From Durusdinium trenchii (taxonomy: Eukaryota; Sar; Dinophyceae; Suessiales; Symbiodiniaceae): a stretch of 64,000 nucleotides of DNA. Numbering within the stretch: the first letter of the stretch is position 1; every line of letters starts with the position of its first letter. The stretch spans positions 276,168 to 340,167 of the forward strand of contig CAXAMN010021696.1 in assembly GCA_963970005.1 (NCBI GenBank), written 5' to 3'. This document shows positions 1 through 12,265 of the stretch, one piece after another. A program made the position numbers and the translations under genes. The notes below the pieces were generated by a model. It searched no databases and had not been told where the DNA came from. It worked only from the letters and a program-made list of their open reading frames with translations.

Positions 1-109
1 AGCTGGGCAGGCTCCATGCCTCTCAGGCTGGCCGCTTGCTCCGTTTGTGCGGCTTGCAGCGCTCTCGCTCGGTAGGCATCGCCTAGGAGCGAGCGTTTGT
101 TTAGCCACA

Positions 110-281
110 AGGATGCTACTAGTAGCTCCTGGCCTTACTACTAGTAGCATTCTTGCTAGTAACAAAGGGCATCGCTACTAGGAACAAGAAGCTACTAGTA
201 ACNNNNNNNNNNAGTAACAAAGGGCATCGCTACTAGGAACAAGAAGCTACTAGTAACAAGGACGCTATTAGGAGCACAAAA
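110..281. repeat. Cluster of short CTACTAG-linked modules around an assembly gap
   Basis: Tightly packed words such as AACAAGAAG, AACAAAGGGCATCG, AGCTCCTGGCCTTA and AACAAGGACG are joined by the linker CTACTAG(T/G). The same words recur in different orders and in both orientations throughout the window. Nothing suggests coding. Confidence 0.85.
203..212. other. Assembly gap (10 N)
   Basis: Ten N characters. The 45 bases before the gap (158-202) and the 45 bases after it (213-257) are identical, so the gap may be an unresolved overlap or a tandem copy of unknown number. Confidence 0.95.
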
Positions 282-3200
282 GCCTGGCCGGTTTAAGCGC
301 TGAGCGAGCGAGCAAAGCCACAAAGCTTCTGAGACATGACTTCTTTTGGTTCGGTGGCGCACGCCTGGTGAGACACCACTTTTTCAAAACAGATTTGGGG
401 TAATCCTGGCCATTTTTGGTTCGGTTGCGCAGTCCCAGGAGCTCAGCTGGTGAAAGGTGAAGCCTGCTGAGAGTCCCAAGACCTCAAAGCTCCAGTGCCG
501 GGACAAAACCGAATAAACAATACTTTCTTTCTTTCTTTGTTTCAGCAACGGCCTCCAACCCACTAGTGAGGGCCTGAAGGTGCCGGGACGCTCTGGGGTG
601 GGCTGTGGCGGGTTCCGGCACTTCGGGGTGGGAAGATCCCGATCGATGGGTGTGCGACACCGTGCGACTGGAGAAGACCGGGGGATCTTCCAAATCCGTT
701 GACATTGGATGCGTTGCTCCATTCGTAGCGAACCTTGTTCCTTGCTCCTAGTAGCGATGCCCTTTGCTCCTAGTAGCTTCTTGTTCCTTGTCTTCTCTTC
801 GCCATGCTTTTGAGAGAAAATGGACGCAATCATTAGTGGACAAGAATAGGTTGCTTTTCATCATCGCTTGCTTCAACAAGGGGAAGTTAAGTCTAAGAAC
901 CAAATCGGGGAAGCACATGCTTTGCCGAAACCAACCATGCTTGCCCGGAAAGATGAGGGGTGTGCCAACCTCTCGGTCTACGGTGCAGAAGGTTTCCTGG
1001 TACCTATGGAGGCAAAGGACTGTGACAAGCCACTTTCCACCATGTCGACACCGGAACTGACAGTCCAGGATTGAGTGAAGGAATCGCAGGCAACGTCAGA
1101 CATGAAGCACAATGGTGAGGCAATGAGAGCGCTTGATCTTCATGTACCAAGCTGCAGCATACGGATCCATCTCCTCAGTATGGGAAGAATCTCCGCTGTT
1201 TGTGTAACCGAAGAACATTCTATACGATCTAAACAACAAACAAAGAGCATCTTTATCCCTCTTAGGTTGGAGGCCATCGCTAATAGGTTGGGAGCCAGTT
1301 GGTCTAGGCCAGGCAAGGCGGGAACGCGATGCAGTTTAGAGGTGAGCATTGGTGACAAAAAAGCCAAGTCTTATGAATTGCTTTTGGATGCAAGGTGCAA
1401 AGACATGACCATTTTTTTATTAGTCTATTTTTCTTTTACACAAACATAAATTTTTTGCAACGGGACCCAAAAGCACACGACAGTCTTTCAGTCCGCAGGC
1501 GCAATCATGGACAGCTTTACGAAGTTGAGGTAACATAACTTTCTGTGAGGGTTCCTTGCTCAGTTTGCATTCTGGCTTCAACTGGCCGTACAGGAAACAA
1601 GTGAATCAAAGCAATTGCTGAACCCCTTAATCTTAACTTAAGCATTCTTGTTTCTAGTAGCTTCTTGCTACTAGTAATGGCCTCAAATTTAACAGCAATG
1701 GCCTCCACCGTGCGTAGCTTCTTGCTCCGTAGCGAAGACGCCGCACTGACTCCGTCCACTTCCACTTCGTCAAGTCACGCCGATGAGCGAAGTGCCACTT
1801 CGCAAAGGCGCTCGTGCCCTCGCCAATTCCTGACCGACATGAGCCAGGAACCCACAGAAAGGTCTGGAAGGTACTAGGTTGGAGGCCATTGCCCAAACAA
1901 AGAAACCGTATTGAACTTACAAAATGAAGACACTTCCTCTGGCAGGGTTTTAGCTTGGGCTCATAATGCTCATGTTGTCCTTGCTTCTTTTCATTTTGGG
2001 TGGACACCTCTGTTAAGAAAACCACGAGTTTCAGCCTGAACCACGATGTTTGTTCACTCAAAGAGAACTCGTGAAATGGTGAACTTTCGCACTTCTCTCT
2101 CTGCTGTTGCTCCATCTATCCCAACGGAGTGTTTTCTGGCGGTTGCTGGGCACTTCAGGTGGTTGTTGTGGGTCAGTTCAAGAACGGCAATGGCAAGGTG
2201 TTGACCCAACAGTGGAGATCACTCTAGTAGCGTGGCAGCCGCGAAAGGTTCTTTTCCTCCTCATTTTCAGTTGGTGCTTTCATGTGCCAGGACACTCCCG
2301 GATGATCCCGTATGCAACCCAGTAATCAATACACCGGAAGAGACATGTCGGGTTAGGAGCCAATCAGCACTCCGGACGTGTCAGTTGATTCACCAAAAAC
2401 AGCTTGAGATGTTTTTTCACCTTTCAACACCCTTTCTCTAATACTCTTTCAAGGGAACAACAGGTTTAAAGGTCTAACATAAAACAATCATCTTCCTACA
2501 TGCCTTTTCTCTCTATGCGGAACATATCCGCTACTAGGAACAAGTGCCACGCTAGTAGTAACAGGTGCCTTACTAGTAGTAACAAGGGACGCTACAAACG
2601 GGGCTCCATCAGTCTCTTGGTTCCATCCGTTGGACCAACCGGCCGAGCTGCCGATGAAGATGAGCCACCAGCGTGCCCCTGCGAGCCACAAAAAGGAGGA
2701 AATCCCGGCCATTTGGCACTGCTCTTTGATGGGGGGGAACTCGTTGATTCCAACAGCTAGAAACGTGGTGCCCAAGTGAAGCTTTCGCCACTGTCAGCTT
2801 TCCTTTTCCCTACTGCCCCAGCGGGCAGTCGGCTTTCATGCCGATTCGGGGATCCCTTTCTTCGGGTACCGACCGGTTGAACAGACCTGCAACATGAAAA
2901 AACAACGTGCTGTTGAACATGATCGAATATGGAACATATGACAAGTCCTTTCATTTTTGTGCTTCACCCAAATTGGCCAGGCCTTTTATGCTACTGGGGT
3001 GAGTCTGTTTTGATTGGCAGCATTGATTCGGCAACAAGATCATCCTACCAAACTCATCTCACGGGTTTCAAGGGCTAGCGCATCAAAAACACAAGTACAA
3101 AACAAAGGCAACAATAACCTGCTTGCGAAGGCCTTCAACCAACTTGTGATGGCCTCCAACCCACTTGCGATGGCCCTCCAAAGTAGCAAAGGCCTCAAGC

Positions 3201-4764
3201 CTAAGAGCCATGGCCTCCAACCTAGAATAACGCCGGCCATCTTTCCGGATAAATTGTGAATGCCGCTCGTCTTTCCAACGTTTGGCATTGCGACAGGGCA
3301 ACTGAACAACGTTTCTCCTGCTTTTGTGGCAGTTATTCTCTTTATCCTCGAACTCCACGCTAGTAGGTTGGAGGCCATCGTCAGGTTGGAGGCCATTGCT
3401 ATTAGGTTGGAGGCCATCGCAAGTAGGTTGGAGGCCATCATCCACAACCATAGGCTTGCTTTTCAGGCCGCAAGGCGCCGCAAGGGTCCAATATGGAGTC
3501 GTCGTGGGAGCTTGTAGGGGTCCTCATCCCTTGTAGCGCAAAAGGTCCTAGTAGATTCCTTTGCTAGTAATTACAATTAAATTCTTATTGTTACTACTAG
3601 TAAGGCACTTGTTACTACTAGCGATGCACCTGTTACTAGTAGCGATGCGCTTGTGACCTGAATCGGGATTCCGTGCGATCTGTTCGGTGAACCGGGCGAA
3701 GTGAGCCCCGTTCGGTTCGCGTCCCTCTTGCTCCGTTCGTAAGGCCAGGAGCGCCCCGTTCGGTTCGCGTCCAAACGCTCCGGACTCGAGTCGCAATGCT
3801 CTTCGTTACGGTTCGTAGCGATCCTGGGAGTCCAATTGAGCACTTCGACCGAAGAAGGAGCCTCTGAAGATGATGTTTCTCTTAGGGTGAGGCCATCGCT
3901 CGTAGGTTGAAGATGTTTCTTGATCAAAGCCGGGCTTCGCGGAACACAAACGCACGCGGATTCGGTGCCGAAAAAGAAGGGCCTTTGGACGTCATCCGTG
4001 GAAACCCCGGTCGCTATGCTCAGCCGAGAGTCTGGGGAAGCATCAGGAACACACTCACAGCAGTAGAAGCAGCAGTGGCAGCAGTAGCTCTAGTAGCACC
4101 TTGTGGCCCACCTCAGATCGCACAACTGGCACCGCCAGTCGGCTCAACCGTTGCGCGGGGAAAAAAAGGTGGCAAGCCAGTCCTTCCTTTGCTCGGACAC
4201 CCAGTGTCCATGTCGCCATACTGTCTAGCAAGCCCAGCTAGGTTTGGTCATGTTTGGTCTCAACTTGCACGGTTTGAACATTTCGTTCGTCATCCGCATT
4301 CAGTATAACAGGGTCCGGAAAACCCCACACAAGATCTTGGCTTCTTCGTCACCGTGAGAGGCGGCACTAGGGAAGTACAGGGCTCTGGCAGTTTGCTTGT
4401 TGAGTTACTGTTGGGGGCCCCCACATCATCCATGAGCTCAGGTTGCTTTACCCACATAGAGCTGGAAAAGATGGCTTCTTCAATGCCTGCTTTTGCCCGG
4501 CGCTTCCAAGGCACGCGATGTCCCTGAACCTGCAAAGAGAGGGATACGGATGCCATTCGGGAGACCCCGTTCGCAGTGTAACGATGTTCGTTGCAATGTG
4601 AGTAACCGGGAAAGCTACCAGCGTCACAACAGAAGCATTATCTGGGCATTTCCAAGAAAGATCTGGTTCCAGCATCGTCTGTGCGGGATTTGCGTGTTTG
4701 CTTGTCGACTCCTGGAAGCTTATCGTCAATCAGCAAAACAAATTGACTTCTACTTTGATCTAAT
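282..4764. other. Non-coding stretch with scattered modules
   Basis: No reading frame here resembles a known protein. Module clusters occur at about 723-800, 1264-1292, 1645-1715, 1878-1895, 2528-2597, 3135-3225, 3357-3440 (four plus-strand 21-bp units), 3540-3660 and 3690-3830 (CGTTCG-linked variant). The rest (for example 282-720, 1900-2520, 2600-3130 and 3840-4760) is unique-looking sequence in which I see nothing specific. Confidence 0.6.
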
Positions 4765-5182
4765 AGCAAAGGGAACCTAATAGCGATGGCCTCCAACCTA
4801 ATAGCAAAAGGAACCCAACAGCAATGGCCTCCAACCTAATAGCAAAGGGAACCTAATAGCAATGGCCTCCAACCTAATAGCAAAAGGAACCCAATAGCGA
4901 TGGCCTTCAACCTACAAGCGATGGCCTCCAACCTATTTGCAATGGCCTTCAACCTAATTGCGATGACCTCCATCCTAATAGCAAAAGGAACCCAATTGCG
5001 ATGGCCTCCGCCCTAGTAGCGATGGTCTCCAACCTACAAGCGATGGCCTCCAACCTACTAGCGATGACCTCCAACCTAATAGCAAAAGGACACTAATAGC
5101 ACAAGGAACCTAATAGCAATGGCCTCCAACCTAATAGCAAAAGGAACCTAATAGCGATGGCCTCCAACCTACTAGCAATTCA
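4765..5182 (-). repeat. 21-bp repeat array mixed with an AGCAAAAGGAACC word
   Basis: About 400 bp of near-tandem units alternating between the reverse complement of the GGTTGGAGGCCATCGCTA unit and a second word, AATAGCAAAAGGAACC. Units are joined by CTAATAG or CTACTAG. It shows that the GGAGGCCAT family and the word family share one linker. Confidence 0.85.
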
Positions 5183-6158
5183 ACATGAACTGGACCTTTA
5201 GAACCATCACCATCACCATCACCATAGCTTTTCTTTGTCACCATCACCATGCGATTCTCTTCCGCGGTGTCCAACATCACCCTGAGATCCCCGACAGCAG
5301 TGCAAGACCTTGGGACAAAAAGCCGCGGTCGTTCGTTGCGGCACAAGCAAACGACCTAAGCCCCAAAGGTTAGTAGCATTCTTGCTACTAGTAGCGTCCT
5401 TTGCTCCTAGTAGTACGGCGGGAGCCCCTAGTAGCTTCTTGTTCCTAGTAGCAATGCCCTTTGCTCCTAGTAGCGACCTAAGCCCCAAAGGTCCATGTCA
5501 GATCCCCCGACCGATTGGCAGGTCATACCGATGTCGTCTTCCCTCATGGCACCGGTGCGTAAAAACAGTTGCGTCTTTGCGAGAAGCATCCGTCCGCGAA
5601 TGATGCGCCACAAATGAACAAATGCCTTTATCCTCAACGCGAAAAACATCCTTCTTGGACTTTCTCCTGCAAGAAGAGCAGAACTTGGACACAAAAGTCT
5701 TTAATCCTTTCTTCACCGACGAGAGATCATGGAGCGCAGTTAGGGAGCGGACGAGACGAATGGAGCGGAGTTCATCATGGTCATCATGGTGGAAGTCCTC
5801 CACCAGTGCTACGTGCGTCGCTACCGGCGTCGGCTGTACACACAGTGAAACAATGACCTCCCCCTAATAGCCTTCAACCTACTAGCGATGGCCTCAACTA
5901 CCTACTAGCGATGGCGTCCAACCTACTAGCGTACACAGTGAAACACCCACTCTTGGACCTGGTGTTGACCGGTGGAATGAAGAGCACATCCACAGTTCCT
6001 CTGGAAGCAGGCATTGCGTGCGACCCTGGAAAGGAATTGCACTTGACACCCTCCTCCTCCTCCTCCGACTTGTACGTATTCATGAAAGCTGCGCATGACC
6101 AGATTCTAGAGGAATAAATCAGGAATATGTTCTCGATGCAATGATTTGATGACCCCAT

Positions 6159-6560
6159 TTGGTCCCACCACCCAGTACCGGAACTCCTGCAACAAAGGCA
6201 GCCAAAGGGACGTTGGATGCAACTGGCTTGAACCCACAAGAGCAATGCCAAGGTGCCATGGATTCACAAACTTTGAATCAAATCCAACATCTTCAACGGC
6301 TTTTTGTCACCACGTTCTCCAAACGGGGTGCGACACCAACAAAGACCAAAGCGCTACATTTGACTTCACGTGTGCCTCCAAATCGAGAACTCCACTGTGT
6401 GAAAGCCGTTGAAGGAGACTCGGGGTGTGGAAAGCACACTTCCAATGTGAAGGTCCTGCTCACATTGAATAAACCTTCAATTTGTAATTCCACAGAACCT
6501 TCCGATATTGCGGTAGCAAAGATTGGGACCCGTCCTCGGATCGTCCAGCACTTCCGATGA
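6159..6560 (+). CDS. Unrecognised open frame (hypothetical)
   Basis: A 133-codon open frame of ordinary composition, free of the repeat modules. It contains a stretch reading LNQIQHLQRLFVTTFSKR and a hydrophilic C-terminal half. No family is recognised, there is no clear start context, and splice sites cannot be assigned. It could be part of an exon or chance. It is listed only because the frame avoids the repeats and because the opposite strand is less protein-like. I assign no function. Confidence 0.18.
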   Translation: MVPPPSTGTPATKAAKGTLDATGLNPQEQCQGAMDSQTLNQIQHLQRLFVTTFSKRGATPTKTKALHLTSRVPPNRELHCVKAVEGDSGCGKHTSNVKVLLTLNKPSICNSTEPSDIAVAKIGTRPRIVQHFR

Positions 6561-7424
6561 CCAAACTTGTTTCTGATAGCGATGCGCTTGTTACTAGTAG
6601 CTTCTAGCCACTAGTAGCAATGCCCTTAATACTAGTAGCGATGCTGCCCTTGTTACTAGTGGGAATTGCTCATCTTCCCGACCTCCGCTACTAGTAATAG
6701 TAATAAGGGCATCGCTACTAGTAACAGGGGCATTACTACTAGCAATAGAGTAATTCTTCCCCACCTCCTCTGGTGTGGTGCCTTTCGAAACTCCGACTTC
6801 GCCAAGCAGCGGAGCGCCCTTTTCGGCGTGTTCCACGCCGGAGAACACGTCGCGAACGGCCCGATTCGGCTGTCTTCAACATGAGCCGTAAAGCACGAGC
6901 CTGGCCAACCGGCGCCGGACTTCATTGAGAGTAGTGAACCGACCCAACAGAGTTCGCAGTTCCTATTTGGGAGTAAGAGCGACGGCCTCCAACCTAAGAA
7001 CATCTGGTCCAAACATGCGGGTTTGTCAAAAGGTCTTTTCCCGAAAGCGGCCGTAAAAGTCATTCTGATGGGGGCACGCTTCTTGTGCAATACATTTCAC
7101 AAAGGGTATTTGGGATCTATGGAAATGTGAGGTATTTCAATCGGAGGTGCAACGCGTTGTTGCAAACGTAGCTACCGCGAAGGCTTTTTTAAAAGGCATC
7201 TCTGGCTTGCCTGTTTAACAGGCCGTACTGGCCAGGTTCTAAGCGATTAGAGCTAGCCATTTTGATGGGAAAAGGGACATGGACGCAAGCTCTCAAAGTA
7301 GTAATGGCGAAGATCTGCTTCCAAGACAAATGGACATCTGATTAGATTGGAGAACTGTGCTGGCGCAAACCTAGCGCACATGCTAGTACGGATCTAGCAC
7401 GCGAAACTCATTCTTTTTTTGAGA

Positions 7425-7515
7425 TAAGAGCAACACACATCAAATAAACTGAGTGTGAACATCAGAATACATCAAATGATAAGAGTTCACTTCTGAATAA
7501 GAGCAACACACATCA
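7425..7515. repeat. 18-bp direct repeat pair
   Basis: TAAGAGCAACACACATCA occurs at 7425-7442 and again at 7498-7515, separated by 55 bp that also contain partial GATAAGAG and TTCACTTCTG echoes. It is a local duplication of unknown origin. Confidence 0.75.
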
Positions 7516-9779
7516 CAGAGTTCACAGAAGTGTGTTCTCCCCAGTACTGTATACTTTGTATACTACCTAAATACGCGCCACGATGCAGGACAAACAGGCT
7601 GGCAAGCCAAATGCTGCCCAAACCAAATGAATGATTCTAAACACATGAACCAGCAAAGCATCCATCAACCGCGAAGCGCCAATCTAGCGCTGCCTTGGTG
7701 ATTTGCGTGATTCTGGGGGCCTGCTGCTGAACGAAGACGAAAAACATCAACATCCCAACCAATTTAGGTACCGCGTAGCAAAGTCCAAGTTTTTGACATC
7801 TCATCTGGTTGGAGGCCATCGCTAGTCGATTAAAGGCCATTACTGTAGTCAAATCAACCCGTGTCGAGAGAAGTTGGGCTTGCCGGTTGGATCGAAGTTG
7901 CCTCCGCCGCACCGTCCGTCAAAGACCATCAGAGCGTCCGCGGGACAAAAACTGCCCTCGACCTGGGACGCCCAGGTAGAGGTGAACCGCTCCGGCATGT
8001 TGAGCAGAAATCCATACCAAAATAATAGTAATAGCCTTTAATCTACTAGCGATGGCCTCCAACCTAAGAGCGATGGCCTCCAACCTACTAGCAAAAACGA
8101 CAAATCCATAGAAACCTTTGTTCCATGGTCACTGTAGCCATCTGTAGCCCGTGGAAGCCACGTTCCAAACATCCCCGCATTCTGTTGTGCCAACTGGGTA
8201 TGGGTCAAATGTGAAAGGATGGCCAAAGAAGGATTCTGAACATGTTCAGTAAAGATCCACCCATGCCCAACATTCAACTCTCTGGCCCAAAGTTCTCGCG
8301 AAGGTCCTGATATGTTTATTAGGTTGGAGGCCATCGCTACCATGCTGGAGGCCACCGCTATTGGGTTGAAGGCCATCGTTAGTAGGTTCGTTCATGAAGC
8401 TTCTCAACAATGAAGTGTTTCGAACGTCGCATCTTGCCCCGTGTCGTGCGCTTGTTATTCCGTGCTGGCCTAGCCCGACAAGAGCTGTCGAGGCAAAAGC
8501 TTGACCTGGGTCGAGGGGCTTGGTGAAGACTTGGACCTTTTCCCAGCTTTGCATCCTTTTGGTGTTTTCTCTAGTAGTAACAAGTGCCACGCTAGTAGTA
8601 ACAGGTGCCTTACTAGTAGTAACAAGAAGCTATTAGAAACAGGTCTCCTTTTCCTTCCTTTTGGATCTTTGGGTTGGGTAGCTGCCCAAAGGGTAGCCCT
8701 CCAGTGGTGAACACATGCGGTTTGCATCGGTTCTGACATAGCAAACCAACCAATGCTTGTTTACATGCTTTAGCAAAAAGCACCCACCTCTGACAAAAAC
8801 ACACACTTGTGAGGGCTTTGTGGGTTCAGGTGCCCCTCGGACAAATATGGTGGCATGAAAGAACTAGAAAGCTTTATTGTTACTAGTAGCGATGGCCTCC
8901 ACCCAGTAGCTTCTACTTGCTAGAAAGCAGGTGCTATCTTCACACAAACCTGAGGCAAGAAGCAACTTGACCGGCGAGAAAACTGTTGGACTTCCATGAG
9001 CCCACCTGACCATCGCTACGAACGGAGCGATCGGACGCTACGACGGTTGGAGCGATCGGACGCTATCGACGCTCACCAGGCCCTGAGGACCCAGACGAGT
9101 GCATTCCCCAGCTCACGAGCTGCACGGGTCACAGGGCATCTAGCAGGAGCGATGAAAACCGTGGAACGAAACGTATGTTTTTCGTGGTGCCTCGCTACTA
9201 GTAGCTTCTTGTTCATAGTAGTAAGGCCAGGAGCGCCCCTAGTAGCTTCTTGTTCATAGTAGGTTTTTCGGTGGGGCCGGACAGGGTTGGGATTGGAAAG
9301 CAACTTCTTCGGACTTTGATGAGATTTCAAGCTTTTCTCGAGAGGCGAATACCCTCGAGCCACCAAAGGGAGGTAGCAGGTCATCCATTCAACATCCACC
9401 AGGTTCCCATCAAGGTTCACTCGTTTGTTTGCTTTCCAGTTGATTTAAACAGGCTTCATATTCACACATGCCAGGCATGGTCATTTTGTGTCATTCTACT
9501 GCCCTGAGTACTGAATACTTGAAGAGCTCCTATATACAAAAACCCTACTACTAGGAGCAAGTACCAAGTAGGGTTTCCCACCAGTGGAATGAGACAAACG
9601 TCCGGAAAAGACCTCGATCTCGCCTGGATTCCCGTGGTGGCTTGCCTTCTCGTCGAGGCCTGACACCGAACTGGCTGGTTTTTGGTCGAAAAGCCTGGAC
9701 TTTCGCCTCCCAACCAGCCTGGAAAGACACAAAAAAACACTGTCCTTTCTTTTGACTAGATAAGAAAGTCCTTTCTTTT

Positions 9780-10139
9780 GTGTCACAAAACACGGTCCTT
9801 TCTTTTCGTTTCTTTCATTTGCACCGTCTTTCTTCGGTTGCTTCCTTTGTCGCAAACACCTTCAATGAGGGACTGAGATGTCTGTCTTCAACGCTTGATG
9901 TCTTGCACGATCCGCTCTACGATCCAAACTCACCGGATTTCCAGGACACCTGGAGGAAGGGACGAGCTGGGTGGGACGCCTCCCTCAAGGAAGTGGACCT
10001 GGAAGGCCCTTGGGGTGCTGATGGCTTTCTGATAAGAGACGAAAACGAGTCTGCCGCGCGAGGCTCTGCGCGTGAAGCGCCACGCGTCGTACGGTCCACG
10101 TGCCTGGTGTATTGCACTTGTGCAAAGGGTCCGGCCTAA
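9780..10139 (+). CDS. Unrecognised protein-like exon (hypothetical)
   Basis: A 119-codon frame. From about residue 25 it reads like a real soluble protein: it includes HDPLYDPNSPDFQDTWRKGR and WDASLKEVDLEGPWGADGF, with aromatic and charged residues well mixed and none of the repeat-derived peptides seen elsewhere. I do not recognise a family. The frame ends just before a module cluster (about 10158), which is how genic fragments elsewhere in the window give way to intron-like repeats. The first 25 residues are probably outside the exon. It may belong to a spliced gene whose other exons I cannot identify. Confidence 0.3.
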   Translation: MSQNTVLSFRFFHLHRLSSVASFVANTFNEGLRCLSSTLDVLHDPLYDPNSPDFQDTWRKGRAGWDASLKEVDLEGPWGADGFLIRDENESAARGSAREAPRVVRSTCLVYCTCAKGPA

Positions 10140-11085
10140 CAAAGCTGCGACAGAAAGGGTAATAGCAAAAGGAACCTAATAGCAGCTGGCCTCCAACCTA
10201 ATAGGAATGGCTGGGTCAAAGTCTTCGACCCGCTCGGGGCATTTCTCCAGTCACCTCCAGATCATGGCCTGGCTTTGAAGCCGTTTTTGGTCAGTGCTCC
10301 AGCAGTTGATACTGAAGCCGTCCGTTGACCACTTCCTGCAGGTCCTCCCCTCCTCCGGGGAAGATCCGATCCAAACCAGTCCAATGCGAAACGCCGATTT
10401 CTGAGTCCAATGGAACCTGTGTTCGACGTCCGTCGGACCAGTCGTGACAACCCAAACAGGCCAGGAGCCCCGTTCGTCGTTCCGTTCGTAGCGATGCCAG
10501 GAGCCCCTAGTAGCGATGCCCTTGCTCCTAGGTTTTGGGGGATATGGAAATTGCGTGATGACCATCATCTTTGACCAAGGTATCACACGCTGCAAAATCC
10601 TTACCGGAATGTGGCCTGGATGTGGCCTGGCTGACATCCAGCTGTCAGCACTGAGCTCGGAACGAAGCGATCGTAGTCCTGAGATGCAAATGATTCGACG
10701 GTCAGCCAGCCACGCTGCTCAAGCTTTTGCAGGCGACTTTGATTCTCCTTTGGGTTCCTGGGAAAACCTTACAATTCCAAAAGGGTATGCTGGGAACCCT
10801 CCTTTGCGACATGGATGTGGGGTAGATGTTTTCCTAGTAGAGAGATGCCGTAGCTCCTAGTAGCGATGCCCAAATAAACCAGGAATTCTGTTATGCCAAA
10901 AACATGTTGTTTGCCCTTTAAAGGGCTCTTTCATCCCTCGGATTGTCCCTTTCACCTTCTTTTCTGCAGGACGCTATTTCAGACCACTCCTTCACCAACG
11001 CCCTTCCCTTCTGAGCCGCAGCCGAGCGGAGAGCAGAGCCGAGCGGCGGCCGCGCGGTACGGGGGATCCTCCAATCGGCCCACCT
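10140..11085. other. Non-coding, few modules
   Basis: Single or paired modules occur at about 10158-10210, 10480-10535 and 10850-10870. The remaining sequence shows no recognisable gene on either strand. Confidence 0.5.
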
Positions 11086-11250
11086 GAGAGGTAGGTAGGT
11101 AGTTAGCTAGTGCCTTACTTAAGCTACTGGCATGGACGCAGGATAGCTCATGCTTCTTCAAGGAAGCTCCCCCCGCCTGAGGTGGGGGAGAGCTTCCTTG
11201 AACAAGCGCTCGCTCTAATCATTTGGTTCCTAGATCTTTAGGGAAACTAA
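11086..11250 (+). repeat. Short dispersed repeat, SINE/MITE-like family, copy 1
   Basis: It shares the core GACGCAGGATAGCTCATGCT, then GCGCTCGC and TCATTTGGTTCCTAGAT, with copies at 11975-12098 (plus) and 43586-43710 (minus). This copy carries an extra 46-nt palindrome in its centre. I see neither tRNA-like promoter boxes nor terminal inverted repeats with confidence, so the class is open. Confidence 0.6.
11157..11202. other. Strong hairpin / palindrome
   Basis: TTCAAGGAAGCTC pairs perfectly over 13 bp with GAGCTTCCTTGAA. A CCCCC/GGGGG extension with one bulged A closes a loop of about nine bases. The palindrome lies inside copy 1 of the dispersed repeat and is absent from the other two copies, so it looks like an insertion or local fold-back event. 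Confidence 0.85.
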
Positions 11251-11974
11251 ACTTATATTAGACCTTTCTTCCTTTTCTTTCTTCTTTGTGTCCAATGGCG
11301 ATGGCCTCCACCCTAATAGCGATGGCCTCCACCATAATAGCTCCACCACCGTAATAGCGATGGCCTTCACTGCTCGTGAAGCGTGCACCTTAAACATGAA
11401 TCGTTCAGCTTCGTTTGGAATGGTTTGTTAGGAGAAGCATGTATTGCTTATGCAAACGACCACTGGTTCTGGGAGAAGCTGTGCCTGGCACTCACCGGGC
11501 ATACGTCATTTCTTTGAGGTTGTCATTGTACAAACTACTTCACACCGACCTTTAAATGTGAAGGGTTCCCTCCCGAAATGAAGATGTGTAACCATGATGC
11601 ACCAGAAAACACTGCTGTGTAAGGGATCCCTAGCAAACCGAGCGTTAATCAAGCACAAGCACACAACCACAACGAAGCAACGAACAACCAACCAAACCGA
11701 CCAGGAACCAACCCAGGCTGGTACCCAATTCCCCAGTAGGGTGGAGGCCATCGCTATTAGACACAAAGCAAAAAGAAAAAGGGAGAAAGGTCTGAACAGT
11801 CCAATATAAGTGAAGTTGCCCCCCAAATCTAGGAACAACAGCTTCGTAGCCTAGCGAGCTGAGTGCGCCGGCCACCGGGTATTTGGCAATGTAGGTTTCC
11901 CAGTAGGTCCTGGTCTGATGAATCCGCTGAGTCGCGGAGTCTTTGGCAGCTTCCAAGTTTCATTCTTAAGCCCG
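11251..11974. other. Non-coding with 21-bp units
   Basis: Minus-oriented GGAGGCCAT units at about 11290-11370 and one unit at about 11735-11765. Nothing else is recognised. Confidence 0.5.
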
Positions 11975-12098
11975 CTCCTACTTCATTGAATAGGCGCCTC
12001 CTTTATTAAGGGAGAAAGCTCGTAGCTATTTAAGCTACTACTGGATGCAGGATAGCGCTCGCGCTAGTCATTTGGTTTCTAGATATTTGGGGAACACT
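11975..12098 (+). repeat. Short dispersed repeat family, copy 2
   Basis: It aligns with the other copies through a TTCATTGAATAGG-like 5' part, then ATGCAGGATAGC, GCGCTAGTCATTTGGTTTC and AGATATTT. It lacks the central TTCTTCAAGG segment of copies 1 and 3. Confidence 0.55.
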
Positions 12099-12119
12099 TA
12101 AGCTTTCTAGAGTCAACCT

Positions 12120-12265
12120 TGCTTCTACTAGGAACAAGAAGCTACTAGGAGCAAGGGCATCGCTACTAGGGGCTCCTGGCATCGCTACTAGGAGCAGGGA
12201 CGCTACTAGGGGCTCCTGGCATCGCTACTAGGAGCAGGGACGCTACTAGGGGCTCCTGGCTTTAC
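12120..12265 (+). repeat. Dense CTACTAG module array with repeated phrase
   Basis: A compact run in which GGGGCTCCTGGCATCG and GAGCAGGGACG alternate, each joined by CTACTAG. The two-word phrase of about 40 bp is repeated in tandem, the clearest case of multi-word duplication in this family. Confidence 0.85.

Larger units (their letters stand above)
5183..9779. other. Non-coding stretch with module clusters
   Basis: Clusters are seen at about 5370-5480, 5862-5935, 6576-6750, 7805-7845, 8030-8095, 8315-8390, 8570-8640, 8875-8925 and 9190-9262. A CCATCACCATCACCAT microsatellite lies at about 5206-5252. Apart from the weak frame at 6159-6560, no protein-like frame is convincing. The interval 6960-7800 has no modules and contains a short direct repeat. 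Confidence 0.55.

Noticed and set aside
5203..5252. Histidine-tag-like HHHH stretch as a functional motif
   Set aside because: It is a CCATCA microsatellite outside any credible gene.
7254..7264. Dinoflagellate spliced-leader relic (TAGCCATTTTG)
   Set aside because: Eleven bases match the leader, but the following bases do not continue it and no processed-gene sequence follows. A chance match is plausible.
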